Below, in pieces: positions 1-10,509 of a stretch of DNA of 64,000 bases (the stretch's first letter is position 1; each line of letters starts with the position of its first letter). The notes under the pieces are model-generated. The model searched no databases, was not told the DNA's origin, and saw only the letters and a program-made list of their open reading frames with translations. The position numbers and the translations under genes are program-made. The stretch is from Microvirga rosea (GTDB lineage Bacteria; Pseudomonadota; Alphaproteobacteria; Rhizobiales; Beijerinckiaceae), in contig NZ_JAJDOP010000005.1 in NCBI RefSeq assembly GCF_020595095.1, positions 248,001-312,000 on the forward strand. Reading direction: 5' to 3'.

Positions 1-406
1 GGGGATCGAGCTTCTTCACCCCGTGACGCTCCAGGGTCTTGAGCAGATCGCGCTCGGTCAGGTCGATTCCCTCGACCAGGCCCTTGAGCGCGCCCTCGGC
101 GGCCTGACGCGCGTCCTCCGGCACGTTCTCGATGGCGCGGCGGATATTATCCGCCACGTTCAGCATATCGCGCGCAAAGCTCGTGACCGCATAGGCCCGG
201 GCGTCGGCGATCTCGCGCTCCGTGCGGCGGCGGAGGTTTTCCATGTCGGCCATGAGACGCAGCATCTTGTCCTTGAGCTCGGCCTTTTCGGCTTCAAGGA
301 CGGCCACCGGATCGGGAGTTCCCTGAGGAGCGGCGTCGTTGGCGGCCTCGGCAGTGGGCTCGGCCTGCGGCGTCGTGGTCTGGTTTTCCGTGTCTTGCGG
401 CTTCAT
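1..406 (-). CDS. grpE: GrpE nucleotide exchange factor (3' end outside window)
   Basis: This is the nucleotide exchange factor that drives ADP release from DnaK in the cytoplasmic heat-shock chaperone cycle. The first 135 residues are visible: an acidic, Gln/Pro-rich disordered head (about 1-33), a long helix rich in Glu/Lys that includes [13 protein letters not shown] (about 52-65), then the conserved stretch with [12 protein letters not shown] and the start of the C-terminal part. The gene runs off the left edge, so the C-terminal beta domain is not seen. The ATG at 406 is the only start giving the usual short acidic leader. It lies 62 bp downstream of glnD on the same strand, so cotranscription is possible. 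hrcA, often a neighbour of grpE, is 18 kb away here. No CIRCE element is seen upstream. Confidence 0.93.
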   Translation of the reverse strand, partial: MKPQDTENQTTTPQAEPTAEAANDAAPQGTPDPVAVLEAEKAELKDKMLRLMADMENLRRRTEREIADARAYAVTSFARDMLNVADNIRRAIENVPEDARQAAEGALKGLVEGIDLTERDLLKTLERHGVKKLDP

Positions 407-468
407 CGTCAATCTACTGGGATGAGGAAAGGGTGTCCGGCCACATATCAGGTCCCTGTTCCCACAAA

Positions 469-3219
469 TCAAGCGGTACGGCGCTGGGCCGTCTCCGTTT
501 CCTCAGCCTTGAACACCTCCAGCAAGGCTCTCCGGATGGAGGCCTGGCGTCCCGCATGGGTGACCTTGGTGCCCGTGAGGTCCGTTACATAGAACACGTC
601 CACGGCCTTTTCCCCGAACGTCACGATATGGGCGGAGGCAATGTTCAGGTTGAGCTTCCCGAGGGCCGTCGTCAGGTCATAGAGGAGACCGGGCCGGTCG
701 AGGCCGGACACTTCGATCACGGTCTGACGGCTCGACAGGGAATTGTCGATAGATACGTCCGGAGCGAGCTGGAAGGTCCGGGCGCGCTCCTTCGCGGGGC
801 GCTTGCCGTCAACCAGATCGGCGATTCGCACCTCCCCTTTCAGGGCTCGCTCGATGGCCGTCGCCACCCTCTCGGCCCGGCGCAGTTCATCCTCGTCCCG
901 GTCGAACGCCCGGGAGAGCACGATGGTATCGAGGGCCATTCCGTCCGTCGTGGTGAAGATCTGCGCGTCGACGATGTTGCCGCCCGCCGCCGCGCAGGCC
1001 CCGGTAATGATGGCGAGAAGCCGCGGATGGTCCGGTGACAGGATCGTGAATTCGGTGACCCCGCGGAACTGATCCGTCTCATAGGACGTGGTGACCGTCC
1101 GCCCCTCCCGATCCGCGCCCTGGGCGAAATGGGCCTGCTTCACCCTCCGCGTGTGATCGGTCTTCAGCCAATAGGCCGGCGCATGGCGCGAGGCATAAGC
1201 GTCGAACTCTTCCGGCGTCCATTCCGGCAGCGCGGCCCGAAGCTCCTCCTGCGCCAGGCGGACGCGATCGGACCGGGCGATGTCGGCGGCTCCGCCGCCC
1301 AACATCACTTCCGTTTCGTGATAGAGATTGCGCAGCAGCTGTCCCTTCCACCCATTCCAGACGCCCGGCCCCACGGCCTTGATGTCGGCGATCGTCAGGA
1401 GGTGAAGCAGCTTGAGCCGCTCCATGGTCTGGACCGTGTCGGCGAAGGTCTTAATGGTCGCGGGATCCGACAGATCGCGGCTTTGTGCGGTGTTCGACGC
1501 CAGAAGATGGTGCTCGACGAGCCAGGCGACGGTGTCGGTCTCCGAGTCGCTGAGACCGAACCGCGGACCGAGCTTGCGTGCGATCGCGGCCCCGGCCGTC
1601 GAGTGGTCTTCCGGACGCCCCTTGGCAATGTCGTGAAGAAAAACCGCGACGTAGAGCGCGCGCCGGTTGTGAATCGTTCCGGTGATCTGCGTCGCGAGCG
1701 GGTGATCCGCGCTGCCCGCGCCGCTCTCGATTTCCGTCAGGACGCCGATGGAGCGGATCAGATGCTCGTCGACCGTATAGTGATGATACATGTTGAATTG
1801 CATCATCGCCACGATACGGCCGAAATCGGGGATGAAGCGTCCCAGCACGCCCGCCTCATTCATCAGCCGCAGCACGATCTCCGGCGCGTTCCTCGATGTG
1901 AGAATGTCGAGAAAGAGCCGGTTCGCGTCCCGGCTGTTGCGCAGGGTCGGTCCGATCAACGAAAGCGAGCGGGTCGCAAGGCGCGTCGCATCCGGGTGTA
2001 TCGCCAGGTTGTGCCGGTCCGCGAGCCAGAACAAACGGATGAGATTGACCGGATCGTCCTGGAAAGCATCCTCGCTGCGCAGATTGATCCGGTTGTTGTC
2101 GATGATGAAGGCCTCGTTTTCGAGAGCGCCGCCGCGCCGACGGCGAAAGCGGCCGAACATGCGGTCCAGAACCGGACGCTTCTTCGCCTGACGCCCTTCG
2201 AGCTCCGCACACACGATCGCCGTGAGATCGCCCACATCCTTGGCGATCCGGAAATACGATTTCATGAAGCGCTCGACGGCCGACAATCCTCCACGGCCGA
2301 CGAAACCGATGCGCTCGGCGATCGTCCGCTGAAGATCGAACGTCAGGCGCTCCTCCGCGCGGCCTGTCGCGAAATGCAGGTGGCAGCGCACGCGCCAGAG
2401 GAATTCCTCGCAACGGGCGAAAAGCTTGAACTCTTCCGGCGTGAAGAGCCCCGCCTTCACCAGCTCCTGAGGTTCACGGACGCGGTAGACGTATTTCGAG
2501 ATCCAGAAGAGCGTGTTGAGATCGCGCAAGCCCCCTTTTCCGTCCTTGACGTTCGGCTCGACGAGGTAGCGCGACGCTCCGGCCTTCGCGACGCGGGCAT
2601 CTCTTTCCTTGAGCTTCGCGTCGACGAATTCGGCCGCCGAAGAAGCGACGATTTCCTTGTCGTAGCGGGACACGAGATCGTCATAGAGAGCCTTGTCGCC
2701 GAACATGAAGCGCGCCTCGAGAAGCGAGGTGCGGATGGTCATGTCCGCAGCGCCTTCGCGCAGACATTCCTCCACCGACCGCGTGGCGTGCCCGACCTTC
2801 AGCTTGAGATCCCACAGAACGTAAAGCATCGCCTCGACGACGCTCTCGCTCCAGGCGGTCTTCTTGTAAGGGAGAAGAAACAGCAGATCGACGTCCGAGC
2901 CGGGCGCCAGCGTTCCGCGCCCGTAGCCGCCCGTCGCGACCACCGCGAGGCGCTCGGCCATGGAGGGATTGTCCGCAGGATAAAGATGCCGGACGACCGC
3001 CTCGTAGACGAGGCGCACGAGATCGTCCATCCGGTCCGACAGAAAGCGGGCGCAGGCAAGGCCGTCGCCCTTTTCCAGCAGGCGGGCCTCGGCCGCGGCG
3101 CGACTGTCCTCGAGGAAGCGTCTCAGCCCGGGAACGAGCCTTGCCCGCAGATCGGCTGCATCGCGGGGCGGCTCATCGCCCGGGTCGGGCAGGACGGCAT
3201 CGAGGCTGGGATAAGCCAT
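469..3219 (-). CDS. glnD: [Protein-PII] uridylyltransferase / uridylyl-removing enzyme
   Basis: Bifunctional nitrogen sensor: it uridylylates PII proteins when glutamine is low and removes UMP when glutamine is high. The 916 residues match the usual GlnD length. Domains in order are the nucleotidyltransferase domain with GGYGRG (97-102) and the metal-binding DVD (109-111), a linker domain, the HD uridylyl-removing domain ([10 protein letters not shown] at 529-530), and two C-terminal ACT domains for glutamine sensing (roughly 735-810 and 845-910, the second starting near [12 protein letters not shown]). All catalytic motifs look intact. grpE follows 62 bp downstream on the same strand. The opposite strand carries a long open frame that is only a shadow of this GC-rich gene. 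Confidence 0.97.
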   Translation of the reverse strand: MAYPSLDAVLPDPGDEPPRDAADLRARLVPGLRRFLEDSRAAAEARLLEKGDGLACARFLSDRMDDLVRLVYEAVVRHLYPADNPSMAERLAVVATGGYGRGTLAPGSDVDLLFLLPYKKTAWSESVVEAMLYVLWDLKLKVGHATRSVEECLREGAADMTIRTSLLEARFMFGDKALYDDLVSRYDKEIVASSAAEFVDAKLKERDARVAKAGASRYLVEPNVKDGKGGLRDLNTLFWISKYVYRVREPQELVKAGLFTPEEFKLFARCEEFLWRVRCHLHFATGRAEERLTFDLQRTIAERIGFVGRGGLSAVERFMKSYFRIAKDVGDLTAIVCAELEGRQAKKRPVLDRMFGRFRRRRGGALENEAFIIDNNRINLRSEDAFQDDPVNLIRLFWLADRHNLAIHPDATRLATRSLSLIGPTLRNSRDANRLFLDILTSRNAPEIVLRLMNEAGVLGRFIPDFGRIVAMMQFNMYHHYTVDEHLIRSIGVLTEIESGAGSADHPLATQITGTIHNRRALYVAVFLHDIAKGRPEDHSTAGAAIARKLGPRFGLSDSETDTVAWLVEHHLLASNTAQSRDLSDPATIKTFADTVQTMERLKLLHLLTIADIKAVGPGVWNGWKGQLLRNLYHETEVMLGGGAADIARSDRVRLAQEELRAALPEWTPEEFDAYASRHAPAYWLKTDHTRRVKQAHFAQGADREGRTVTTSYETDQFRGVTEFTILSPDHPRLLAIITGACAAAGGNIVDAQIFTTTDGMALDTIVLSRAFDRDEDELRRAERVATAIERALKGEVRIADLVDGKRPAKERARTFQLAPDVSIDNSLSSRQTVIEVSGLDRPGLLYDLTTALGKLNLNIASAHIVTFGEKAVDVFYVTDLTGTKVTHAGRQASIRRALLEVFKAEETETAQRRTA

Positions 3220-3469
3220 GGGGCAGACCTTGTTCGTTGACGTTATCGCTTAGCACTTCGCCGGCCCATCGCCCATGGGCTCTCGTCGGAGATGAGGTCG
3301 CAGTTCCCTAAGACGTTCGTTTTAGAAGCCATCGTTTGACAAAAGAAACGTATCGATCCTATAAAAAGGACACGCGCCGATTTGAGCAAGCAGCTTGCGG
3401 GCGCGAAACAAATGCAGCTAAAGCGCCGGGCGGCCAGAAGGACGCTCCTGCGCCAACCAGGAGCGTTCC

Positions 3470-4429
3470 ATGAGCCTCTCCCGCCGTCTCTTCCTCGCCG
3501 CCGCCCTTACGACCGGCCTGGCCTCGGCCGCCTTCGCCCAGCCGAAGGAAATCCGCATCGATTACGCCACCTACAATCCGGTGAGCCTCGTTCTCAAGGA
3601 CAAGGGCTTTCTGGAAAAGGAACTGGCGAAGGACGGCATCGGCGTCCGCTGGGTGCAAACGCTCGGCTCGAACAAGGCTCTCGAATTTCTCAACGCCGGC
3701 TCCATCGATTTCGGCTCGACCGCCGGAGCCGCCGCGCTGATCGGCAAGATCAACGGCAATCCCATCAAGTCCATCTACGTTTATTCGCGCCCGGAATGGA
3801 CGGCCCTCGTCACGGCCAAGGACAGCCCCATCGCCAAGGTCGAGGACCTCAAGGGCAAGCGCGTCGCGGTGACCCGCGGCACCGATCCGCACATCTTCCT
3901 CGTGCGCGCACTTCAGGAAGCGAAGCTCACGGAGAAGGATGTCAAACTCGTTCTCCTCCAGCATCCGGACGGACGCACCGCGCTCGAGCGCGGCGACGTG
4001 GACGCCTGGGCCGGGCTCGACCCGCTCATGGCGGCGGCCGAAGTCGAGAGCGGCGCGAAGCTGTTCTATCGCAATGCCGCGGCCAATACCTGGGGCATCC
4101 TCAATGTGAGCGAGGCTTTCGCCAAGGAGAACCCTGCGCTCGTGACCCGGGTCCTGAAGGCCTATGAGGAAGCCCGCGCCTACGCCCTCGCCAATCCGGC
4201 GGAGCTGAAGAAAAGCCTCGTGGCCTATACCAAGCTCCCCGATGCGGTGATCGAGCGTCAGCTCGAACGTACGGAACTCACCCATTCCGCCATTGGACAA
4301 CAGCAGATCGACACCATCCTGGCCGCAGGGCTCGCGCTGCAGCAGGCGGGCGTCGTTCCGGCCGATACGGATGTACGGGCCGCCGTCGACGGGCTCGTCG
4401 ATCGCCGCTTTGCCACGGCATCCCGCTAA
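3470..4429 (+). CDS. ssuA: ABC transporter substrate-binding protein, aliphatic sulfonate (SsuA) type
   Basis: Periplasmic binding protein of an SsuABC-like importer for organosulfonates or similar anions. The first ~23 residues are a signal peptide (MSLSRRLFLAAALTTGLASA, cleavage after AFA), followed by the SsuA/NMT1-like fold: YNPVSLVLKDKGFLEKEL, then LGSNKALEFLNAGSIDFGS, typical of substrate contact regions in this family. An AGGAG ribosome binding site lies just before the ATG at 3470. The gene heads a three-gene operon with permease and ATPase downstream. No SsuD monooxygenase is in the window, so the substrate (sulfonate, taurine, nitrate-like or other) is inferred from family only. Confidence 0.88.
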   Translation: MSLSRRLFLAAALTTGLASAAFAQPKEIRIDYATYNPVSLVLKDKGFLEKELAKDGIGVRWVQTLGSNKALEFLNAGSIDFGSTAGAAALIGKINGNPIKSIYVYSRPEWTALVTAKDSPIAKVEDLKGKRVAVTRGTDPHIFLVRALQEAKLTEKDVKLVLLQHPDGRTALERGDVDAWAGLDPLMAAAEVESGAKLFYRNAAANTWGILNVSEAFAKENPALVTRVLKAYEEARAYALANPAELKKSLVAYTKLPDAVIERQLERTELTHSAIGQQQIDTILAAGLALQQAGVVPADTDVRAAVDGLVDRRFATASR

Positions 4430-4453
4430 AACCGTTCATCACGGGAGAGCGCC

Positions 4454-5320
4454 GTGACAGGCCAAGGCACGATCCAATCTCCGCGCCAAGGCTGGTCCTC
4501 CCCTCAAGGAGCTGCCGCTCTCGCGGCTCCTTCCCCTGCCGGGAAGCGTCGCGCCTTCGATGGGCGTGCCCTTCTCGGCTTTTTCTTGCCTGTCGGGATC
4601 GCACTTCTGTGGGAAGCCGCCGTTCATTTCGGCCTTGCCCAGGGACGTCTCGTGCCGCCGCCGAGCCGCATCGCCGCGACGCTCTGGGCCCTTGCCCGGA
4701 CGGGCGAACTCTGGACCCACGCCTCGGCCACCTTGTGGCGCATTCTTGCAGGCTTCGTCATCGGCGCCGGGGCCGGAATCGCGGTCGGCGCCCTGTCAGG
4801 CTCCAGCGAAACGTTGCGGCGGGTTCTGGATCCGACGCTCCAGGCCCTGCGGGCGATTCCGTCCATCGCCTGGGTTCCGTTGTTCATCCTGTGGCTGGGC
4901 ATCTTCGAAGCGTCGAAGGTCGCGCTCATTGCCGTGGGGGTGTTTTTTCCGGTGTATCTCGGCATTGCGGGCGCCATTCTTTCCGTGGATCGGAAGCTGG
5001 TGGAGGTGGGGCGCGTGTTTCGCCTTTCCCGCGCCAAGCTCGCCCGTCGCATCCTCCTGCCCGCCGTTCTGCCGGAAGCCGTCATCGCCCTCCGCTCGGG
5101 TCTCGGGCTCGGCTTCATGTTCGTGGTGGCGGCCGAGTTCATGGGAGCGTCCGAGGGTCTGGGTTATCTCCTGGTGGACGGCCAGCAGATGGGCAAACCC
5201 GATCAGATCCTGGCCGCCATCATTGCGTTCGCGCTGCTCGGCAAGGCGGCGGACAGCCTGCTCGTCTTCGGCACGCGTCCGCTCGTGCGCTGGCAGGACG
5301 TTGCCAGGGAGCGCCTGTAA
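4454..5320 (+). CDS. ssuC: ABC transporter permease, SsuC type
   Basis: Inner-membrane permease of the sulfonate-type importer, 288 residues, with about six membrane segments. The EAA loop (around VEVGRVFRLSRAKLARRILLP) that docks the ATPase is present near residues 180-200, and the first transmembrane segment contains LGFFLPVGIALLWEAA. The start is GTG at 4454, 24 bp after ssuA. The stop TAA at 5318-5320 overlaps the ATG of the ATPase gene (TAATG), indicating translational coupling. Confidence 0.9.
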   Translation: MTGQGTIQSPRQGWSSPQGAAALAAPSPAGKRRAFDGRALLGFFLPVGIALLWEAAVHFGLAQGRLVPPPSRIAATLWALARTGELWTHASATLWRILAGFVIGAGAGIAVGALSGSSETLRRVLDPTLQALRAIPSIAWVPLFILWLGIFEASKVALIAVGVFFPVYLGIAGAILSVDRKLVEVGRVFRLSRAKLARRILLPAVLPEAVIALRSGLGLGFMFVVAAEFMGASEGLGYLLVDGQQMGKPDQILAAIIAFALLGKAADSLLVFGTRPLVRWQDVARERL

Positions 5321-6108
5321 TGCTGAACCTCTCGCATCTGTCGAAAACCTACGCGGATGGAACGAGGGCGCTTACGGATATCAATCTCTCCGTTCGGGAA
5401 AGCGAGATCGTCGCGCTGATCGGTGGCTCCGGCTGCGGCAAGACCACGTTGCTTCGTCTGATCGCCGGGCTCGATCGTGCCAGCGCCGGGGCTATCCGGC
5501 TCGACGGAGAGACCATCCACGAACCGCACCCTGCGGTCGGCATCGTGTTTCAGGAACCGCGCCTGCTGCCCTGGCTCACGGTGGCCGATAACGTGGCGTT
5601 CGGCCTCGATCATCTGGACAGGAACGAGCGCAAGGCCCGCGTGGCCCATGCTCTCGAGAAGATCGGCTTGGCGGAACACGGAACGCGTTGGCCGCGTGAT
5701 CTCTCAGGCGGGCAGCAGCAGCGGGTCGCCATCGCGCGGGCGTTCGTCATGCACCCGAAAGTGCTGCTCCTCGACGAACCGTTCTCGGCGCTCGATGCCT
5801 TCACCCGGGCAAGCCTGCACGAGCATCTGCTCGGATTGTGGGAGGAAACGCGCCCCACCGTCGTGCTCGTGACGCACGACGTTCAGGAAGCGGTGACCCT
5901 CGCCGACCGGGCCATCATCATGCAGCCGAAACCGGGACGCATTTTCGATGAATTGCCGCTCGCCTTGGCCCGTCCCCGCGACAGGGCGGCCCTGCCGTTC
6001 GAATCCGCCGTGAGACGTGTGCTCGCGGCCCTGGACCAGTCCCTCAATCCCGTGCAAGCATCGCCGCAACGGGAGCGCGACCGGGAAGCGGCTGCGCTCT
6101 GGTGGTGA
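5320..6108 (+). CDS. ssuB: ABC transporter ATP-binding protein, SsuB type
   Basis: ATPase that powers the SsuC permease, 262 residues. Walker A is GGSGCGKTT, the ABC signature is [14 protein letters not shown], Walker B is [12 protein letters not shown], and the H-loop histidine is in [10 protein letters not shown]. The start is the ATG that overlaps the ssuC stop (TAATG). The open frame extends far upstream of it, but that part reads through ssuC out of frame and is not coding. The C-terminus after residue 215 is the usual SsuB tail with [15 protein letters not shown]. An OsmC gene follows about 30 bp downstream. Confidence 0.93.
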   Translation: MLNLSHLSKTYADGTRALTDINLSVRESEIVALIGGSGCGKTTLLRLIAGLDRASAGAIRLDGETIHEPHPAVGIVFQEPRLLPWLTVADNVAFGLDHLDRNERKARVAHALEKIGLAEHGTRWPRDLSGGQQQRVAIARAFVMHPKVLLLDEPFSALDAFTRASLHEHLLGLWEETRPTVVLVTHDVQEAVTLADRAIIMQPKPGRIFDELPLALARPRDRAALPFESAVRRVLAALDQSLNPVQASPQRERDREAAALWW

Positions 6109-6137
6109 CATCGGAAACAGTTTTCAAGGACAATCCC

Positions 6138-6650
6138 ATGGACGCAACTCAGCTGCGCGCCCTCCAGGCGCCCCTGAAGGATCAGTATCGCTCCTCGCCG
6201 GACTCGGCGGTGATCACCTTGAAGGCCCAGGGCACTCTCGACGACCAGCACATTGCCTGCAAGGTCGAGACCGGCCGGGCCCTCGCGGTTGCGGGCCTGC
6301 ATCCCGCGACCGGCGGCTCCGGCGCGGAACTCTGTTCCGGTGACATGCTGCTCGAAGCCCTCGTCGCCTGCGCCGGGGTCACCCTCAAGGCCGTGGCGAC
6401 GGCTCTCGAGATCGATCTGCGTCATGGAGCGGTCAAGGCGGAAGGCGATCTCGATTTTCGTGGCACCCTCGGCGTCGACAAGGCGGCTCCTGTGGGCTTC
6501 ACGGCCATTCGCCTGAGCTTCGAACTCGACACCGACGCGCCCCAGGACAAGATCGATCAGCTTCTCAAACTGACGGAGCGTTATTGCGTGGTTTTCCAGA
6601 CGCTCAACAATCGTCCCGAGCTGAGCGCAACGGCAACACGACGAACCTGA
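6138..6650 (+). CDS. OsmC family protein
   Basis: OsmC/Ohr-type peroxiredoxin-like protein, 170 residues. This family reduces organic hydroperoxides through paired cysteines, though many members have unknown substrates. The conserved helix with the second cysteine reads LVACAGVTLKAVA, and an upstream Cys lies in ELCSGDMLLEA. The ATG at 6138 is chosen because AAGGA lies 7 nt upstream. An earlier in-frame GTG at 6102 would overlap ssuB. It directly follows the ssuABC operon on the same strand, so a link to sulfur compound metabolism is plausible but only inferred. Confidence 0.85.
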   Translation: MDATQLRALQAPLKDQYRSSPDSAVITLKAQGTLDDQHIACKVETGRALAVAGLHPATGGSGAELCSGDMLLEALVACAGVTLKAVATALEIDLRHGAVKAEGDLDFRGTLGVDKAAPVGFTAIRLSFELDTDAPQDKIDQLLKLTERYCVVFQTLNNRPELSATATRRT

Positions 6651-6662
6651 GACGTGCCGGGC

Positions 6663-7976
6663 TCAGTTGGCGGCGACAAGCGTGCGCGGGGCGGCACTGA
6701 TCATCGCAGCCGCGCCTCCTCTGATTTCCTGCACCGCGAGGGCGCGGTTGTTCGTGCCGTCGGTCTTGAAGCGGAAGACGCCGTCGGCGCCGGCAAATCC
6801 CGCAGGATTCGTCAGGACGCCTTCCGCAAAGCGTTGCGATCCCTGCACCCGGGTGAGGGTCGCGACCAAGGTCACCGCATCGTAGGACAGGGTGGCGAGC
6901 CGGATGGGATCCGTGTTGAAGCGGGCACGGTATCGGGCCGCGAAGGCCTCGAAGCCGCGATTGTCGGGAGCCGAGAACCAACCGCCCTGGAGACCCTGAA
7001 GGGCAAAAACGCGCGGCTCGTTCCACAGCCCGGTGCCGAGCGGCTTCACCCGTTGGGGATTGAACCCGATCGTCTGCAGCGCCTGGGCCACCATCGGCAG
7101 GCCATCGCCGTTATCGGGAATGAACAGTGTGTCGGCCTGCGGCGCGGAACCGGCCACGAGCGATGCGATACGCTGGACCGCGGCCTGCGGCTGGCCGGGC
7201 GGATAGTGCTCGACGGCCACGACCCGCATACCCTGTTGCGCGGCGGCCTCCCGGAACTGCGCCTCAGCGACGCTGCCGTACGTGGATTGCGGGATCAGCG
7301 CCGCCACGGAGCGCCGTCCCTGCGACGCCGCGAAGGCGATGATGCGATCCACCTCGGACTGAACCAGGAAGCTCAAGAGGTAGACGCCGCGTGTGGCAAC
7401 GCTCGTATCCGTCGAGAAGGCGAGGATCGGGCGACCGGCCTGGCGCGCGATCTGGGCGGCGCCCTGAACGGAACCCGCGAACAAGGGCCCGATGATCAGC
7501 TCGGCTCCTTCAGCCAGAGCCTGGTTCGTCGCCTCGCGCGCGCCTTCGGGCGTGCCGCGATCGTCCTTCACCAGGATGGTGACTTGCGAACCCTGCACCT
7601 CGCTGAGGGCGAGGTCGGCAGCATTGCGCATGCTCTGCGCCGCGACCGCCCCCTGTCCCTGGCCCGACAGGGGCAGAATGAGCCCGACGCGCACAGGTCC
7701 GTTGCCGATCGTCACGCCCGGGGTGCCGCCGGCCGGCATCGGCGACGTCTCGGCGGGCGGGCCGGCGACGGCTCCGGTTGCGGGAAGATCGGCATCGAAG
7801 ATCGGTTTCGCATCGGCGACCGGCGGCTTGCTCCGACGCGGCGGTTTCATGCTTCCCGAACCGACGCAGCCGGCCAGGAACAGCGTGCTCACGAGACTCA
7901 GCGCGAGGAATGCACGCGCCCCTGCGGGCTTGATGCTCCGCGCCGCCCTATCCGCTACGAAAGGAAGATCCGCCAT
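6663..7976 (-). CDS. Penicillin-binding protein activator (LpoA-like periplasmic lipoprotein)
   Basis: Lipoprotein with a type I periplasmic binding fold (leucine/amide-binding-like), of the kind annotated as penicillin-binding protein activator in alphaproteobacteria. The N-terminus has a positively charged stretch, a hydrophobic segment and a lipobox LAGC, so it is predicted to be lipid anchored. The body contains VGLILPLSGQGQG and ELIIGPLFAGSVQGAAQIARQ, typical of the periplasmic binding fold. The start MADLPF (7976) fits a normal lipoprotein signal; an upstream ATG at 8000 is possible. It is divergent from rsmI-yraN; E. coli likewise has lpoA between rsmI (yraL) and yraN, which supports the call. 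Role: probably stimulation of peptidoglycan synthesis, by family inference. Confidence 0.82.
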   Translation of the reverse strand: MADLPFVADRAARSIKPAGARAFLALSLVSTLFLAGCVGSGSMKPPRRSKPPVADAKPIFDADLPATGAVAGPPAETSPMPAGGTPGVTIGNGPVRVGLILPLSGQGQGAVAAQSMRNAADLALSEVQGSQVTILVKDDRGTPEGAREATNQALAEGAELIIGPLFAGSVQGAAQIARQAGRPILAFSTDTSVATRGVYLLSFLVQSEVDRIIAFAASQGRRSVAALIPQSTYGSVAEAQFREAAAQQGMRVVAVEHYPPGQPQAAVQRIASLVAGSAPQADTLFIPDNGDGLPMVAQALQTIGFNPQRVKPLGTGLWNEPRVFALQGLQGGWFSAPDNRGFEAFAARYRARFNTDPIRLATLSYDAVTLVATLTRVQGSQRFAEGVLTNPAGFAGADGVFRFKTDGTNNRALAVQEIRGGAAAMISAAPRTLVAAN

Positions 7977-8111
7977 TCCATCCCCCGGACCCGAATTCAA
8001 AAGTCCGGGGGCATGATGCCGTAAAATGGTAAACAGTGTTCTCAGGGTTCGAAACGGGCCTCAGGCGAATAGCCCTTGCCCCAGCAGGCCCTCATGCGAC
8101 AGTGACGGACG

Positions 8112-9050
8112 ATGACACAGAGAATCGACAACAGAACGAAGCGCAGGGAGGCCCCGGTCCGGGCCGCGACTTTCACGGCCTTCGGCCTTGCGGCGGAGGC
8201 GGAGCCCCTGCCGCCCGGCCTCTATGTCGTGGCGACTCCGATCGGCAATCTGCGGGACGTTTCCTTCCGGGCTCTCAGCGTCCTGGCGGCCGCCGATGCC
8301 GTTCTGGCCGAAGACACCCGCGTGACGAAGACATTGCTCGCTCACTACGGCATCACGACTCCGCTCGTGGCCTATCACGAGCATTCCAACGAAGCCGTCC
8401 GCGAGCGTATGGTTCACCGGATCCGGGAAGGTCAGGCCCTTGCCCTGGTCTCGGATGCCGGAACGCCGCTGGTTTCCGATCCGGGCTACAAGCTGGTTCA
8501 GGCCGCCATCGAGGAGGGTTTGCCGGTCACCCCCATCCCGGGGCCGTCCGCGGTTCTGACGGCTCTCGTGGTCTCCGGCCTTCCGACCGACCGGTTCTTC
8601 TTTGAAGGCTTTCTCCCGCCGAAAAGCGCGGCGCGCCGGACACGGCTTGCGGAGATCGCTGGCATTCCCGGTACGCTCATGCTGTTCGAGGGTCCGCACC
8701 GGCTGCCCGAGATGCTGGCCGATGCGGCAGCCGTTCTCGGCGAACGTCAGGCGGTCGTCGCGCGTGAGCTGACCAAGATGTTCGAAACCATCCGGCGCGG
8801 CACCTTGCCCGAACTTGCGGAAATATTCGCGCAGGAAGGTCCGCCCAAGGGCGAGATCGTGGTCCTGATCGGTGAAGCCAGCAAGGATATGCAGGCGGCC
8901 GAGGTCGACGCGGTGATCGACGACAAGCTCGAGGCCGCCCTCAAAAATCACTCGATCAAGGATGCGGCCGCCCTCGTCGCGGCGGAACTCAACATCCCTA
9001 AACGCGATGCCTATGCGCGTGCTCTGACGCTGGCCCGGAAAGACTCATGA
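8112..9050 (+). CDS. rsmI: 16S rRNA (cytidine(1402)-2'-O)-methyltransferase
   Basis: SAM-dependent enzyme that 2'-O-methylates C1402 in the decoding centre of 16S rRNA. The 312-residue protein carries the tetrapyrrole-methylase fold signature: [19 protein letters not shown] near residue 40, then [30 protein letters not shown] and [25 protein letters not shown]. Its stop overlaps the yraN start (ATGA at 9047-9050), so the two are translationally coupled. Divergent from the lipoprotein gene. Confidence 0.95.
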   Translation: MTQRIDNRTKRREAPVRAATFTAFGLAAEAEPLPPGLYVVATPIGNLRDVSFRALSVLAAADAVLAEDTRVTKTLLAHYGITTPLVAYHEHSNEAVRERMVHRIREGQALALVSDAGTPLVSDPGYKLVQAAIEEGLPVTPIPGPSAVLTALVVSGLPTDRFFFEGFLPPKSAARRTRLAEIAGIPGTLMLFEGPHRLPEMLADAAAVLGERQAVVARELTKMFETIRRGTLPELAEIFAQEGPPKGEIVVLIGEASKDMQAAEVDAVIDDKLEAALKNHSIKDAAALVAAELNIPKRDAYARALTLARKDS

Positions 9051-9424
9051 CGAGGGCTCCGGAGCGTCGGCGCACCACCTTTTTGCGAGGGCGGCGGGCC
9101 GAGTTTATCGCGCTCCTGTTCATGATCCTCAAAGGTTACCGTCCGCTCGCCCATCGGTATTCGGCGGCGGGCGGCGAGATCGATCTCATCTTCGTCAAAG
9201 GCGGCACCATCGCTTTCGTGGAGGTGAAGGCCCGTGGCCGGATGGACGATGCGCTCAGTGCCATTACGGCCACGAAGCGCCGCCGCTTCTCCCGCGCCGT
9301 CCGCGCCTGGATCGCGCGTCACGCCTGGGCGTCCGACAAGACTTGGCGAGCCGACGCGGTGTTTCTCGCACCCCGGCGATGGCCGAAACATGTGAAGGCG
9401 GCGTTCGAACTGGAAATGCTCTAG
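9047..9424 (+). CDS. YraN family (UPF0102) endonuclease-like protein
   Basis: 125-residue member of the YraN/UPF0102 family, small predicted PD-(D/E)XK-type nucleases of unknown biological role. The conserved core is visible: [21 protein letters not shown], then GGEIDLIF (catalytic Asp) and IAFVEVKAR (E-x-K). It overlaps the rsmI stop by four bases and converges with the LysR gene, sharing four bases at 9421-9424. The rsmI-yraN pair often continues to gshB in this order of bacteria; here gshB is displaced to 11.9 kb. Confidence 0.88.
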   Translation: MTRAPERRRTTFLRGRRAEFIALLFMILKGYRPLAHRYSAAGGEIDLIFVKGGTIAFVEVKARGRMDDALSAITATKRRRFSRAVRAWIARHAWASDKTWRADAVFLAPRRWPKHVKAAFELEML

Positions 9425-10293
9425 GCCACGAGGCGCCGGCGCTCCGTGACGGCTTCGCGGATATGCCGCGCCATTTCCTGCACGATGTGGTTGCCGCCAT
9501 CCTTCGGCAGGTAAAGATTGACCGTGAAGGGCGGCAGCATCGGCAATCCGGATTCCCGCCCGAGCACCTCAAGCCCCTCCGGCACCGTGGAGGCCATCCA
9601 GGCCATCACGGCGATATCGGCCGCAACGGTTGCCACCTGCGCCGACGTGTTGGTCACTTCCGATGCCGAACGCCAAGCGATGCCCGCCTGCTGAAGCGCC
9701 TCGCGGATCGGGGCGCGGAAGGCGCAATCGGAGCATCCGATCGACACCGGCAGCGGCCTTTGCCGCGCCGCCTCCCCACCGCGTGCGCCAACCCACACAA
9801 GCCGGTCCATGACGAGATTCTCGCCGTCCGGGTCGCAGGTCATTTCCGTGGCCAGCACCACGTCCACCTTCCCGGCGGAAAGTTCGGAACGCAGCTTTGC
9901 GCTCGAACCGCTGTGAAGGGAGATCTGGACCCGCGGATAGCAGCGCGCGAAATCCTTCAGGAAGGTCGGCAGATAAGTCGTGATGATGTCGCTCGGAATG
10001 CCGAGCCGGATTTCACCCTCGAATTCGGGGGTGGTCATCTCCGTCCAGATCTCATCGTTGAGCGCCAACAGGCGCTTGGCTCTCCCGAAAAGCCGCTCGC
10101 CGGCTCCCGTGAGCGTCATGCCCCGCCTGTCCCGGGTGATGAGGTCATCTCCGACGAGCTCCTCGAGACGCTTGATCTGCTGACTGACGGCGGCCTGAGT
10201 GAGGTTGAGGGCACCGGCTGCCGCGGTCATGCCGCCCAAGTCGGCGACGGCCACGAAGGCCCGCAGGAGGCTGACATCGAGATTTCTGGCCAT
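9421..10293 (-). CDS. LysR family transcriptional regulator
   Basis: 290-residue LysR-type regulator with an N-terminal winged HTH ([31 protein letters not shown], residues ~5-35, as part of the classic pattern) and a C-terminal effector-binding domain. The start at 10293 (MARNLDVS) places the HTH at the usual distance from the N-terminus; a longer upstream frame lacks a good ribosome site. It is divergent from the DUF1127 gene, and the shared intergenic region has two ATAATGAA direct repeats 22 bp apart that could be a LysR site. Effector and targets are not deducible. Confidence 0.9.
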   Translation of the reverse strand: MARNLDVSLLRAFVAVADLGGMTAAAGALNLTQAAVSQQIKRLEELVGDDLITRDRRGMTLTGAGERLFGRAKRLLALNDEIWTEMTTPEFEGEIRLGIPSDIITTYLPTFLKDFARCYPRVQISLHSGSSAKLRSELSAGKVDVVLATEMTCDPDGENLVMDRLVWVGARGGEAARQRPLPVSIGCSDCAFRAPIREALQQAGIAWRSASEVTNTSAQVATVAADIAVMAWMASTVPEGLEVLGRESGLPMLPPFTVNLYLPKDGGNHIVQEMARHIREAVTERRRLVA

Positions 10294-10304
10294 GGGAGAC
10301 CTCA

Positions 10305-10334
10305 ATAATGAATGCTTATTCTCAACATAATGAA
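10305..10334. promoter_or_regulatory. Two ATAATGAA direct repeats in LysR/DUF1127 divergent region
   Basis: ATAATGAA occurs at 10305-10312 and again at 10327-10334, 22 bp apart (two helical turns), in an AT-rich stretch just upstream of the LysR start. LysR proteins typically autoregulate from such divergent regions, so this is a candidate binding region. No binding evidence exists. Confidence 0.35.
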
Positions 10335-10509
10335 CATTCGTTTCCCTTATGCAAGGGGGAGACCTAAAGTTATCCCATCGCCGCTGAAGAGGCGGCTCCA
10401 TCGACCGACCGACTGGCCTTTCCGAGGTTCTTTCCACGTCCGACCCATGGTCGGCGACGGAGAGCGCTCGCCTAGGCGACAGCGGCGGGAAGATCAACAG
10501 GAGCAAACC

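Noticed and set aside
1129..3240. Long plus-strand open frame (703 codons) opposite glnD
   Set aside because: It is antisense to all glnD domains, has no family resemblance, and arises from GC-rich codon bias.
3249..3275. TTAGCACTT-like sequence upstream of glnD as a CIRCE element
   Set aside because: Only one half resembles CIRCE; the second arm GAGTGCTAA is absent.
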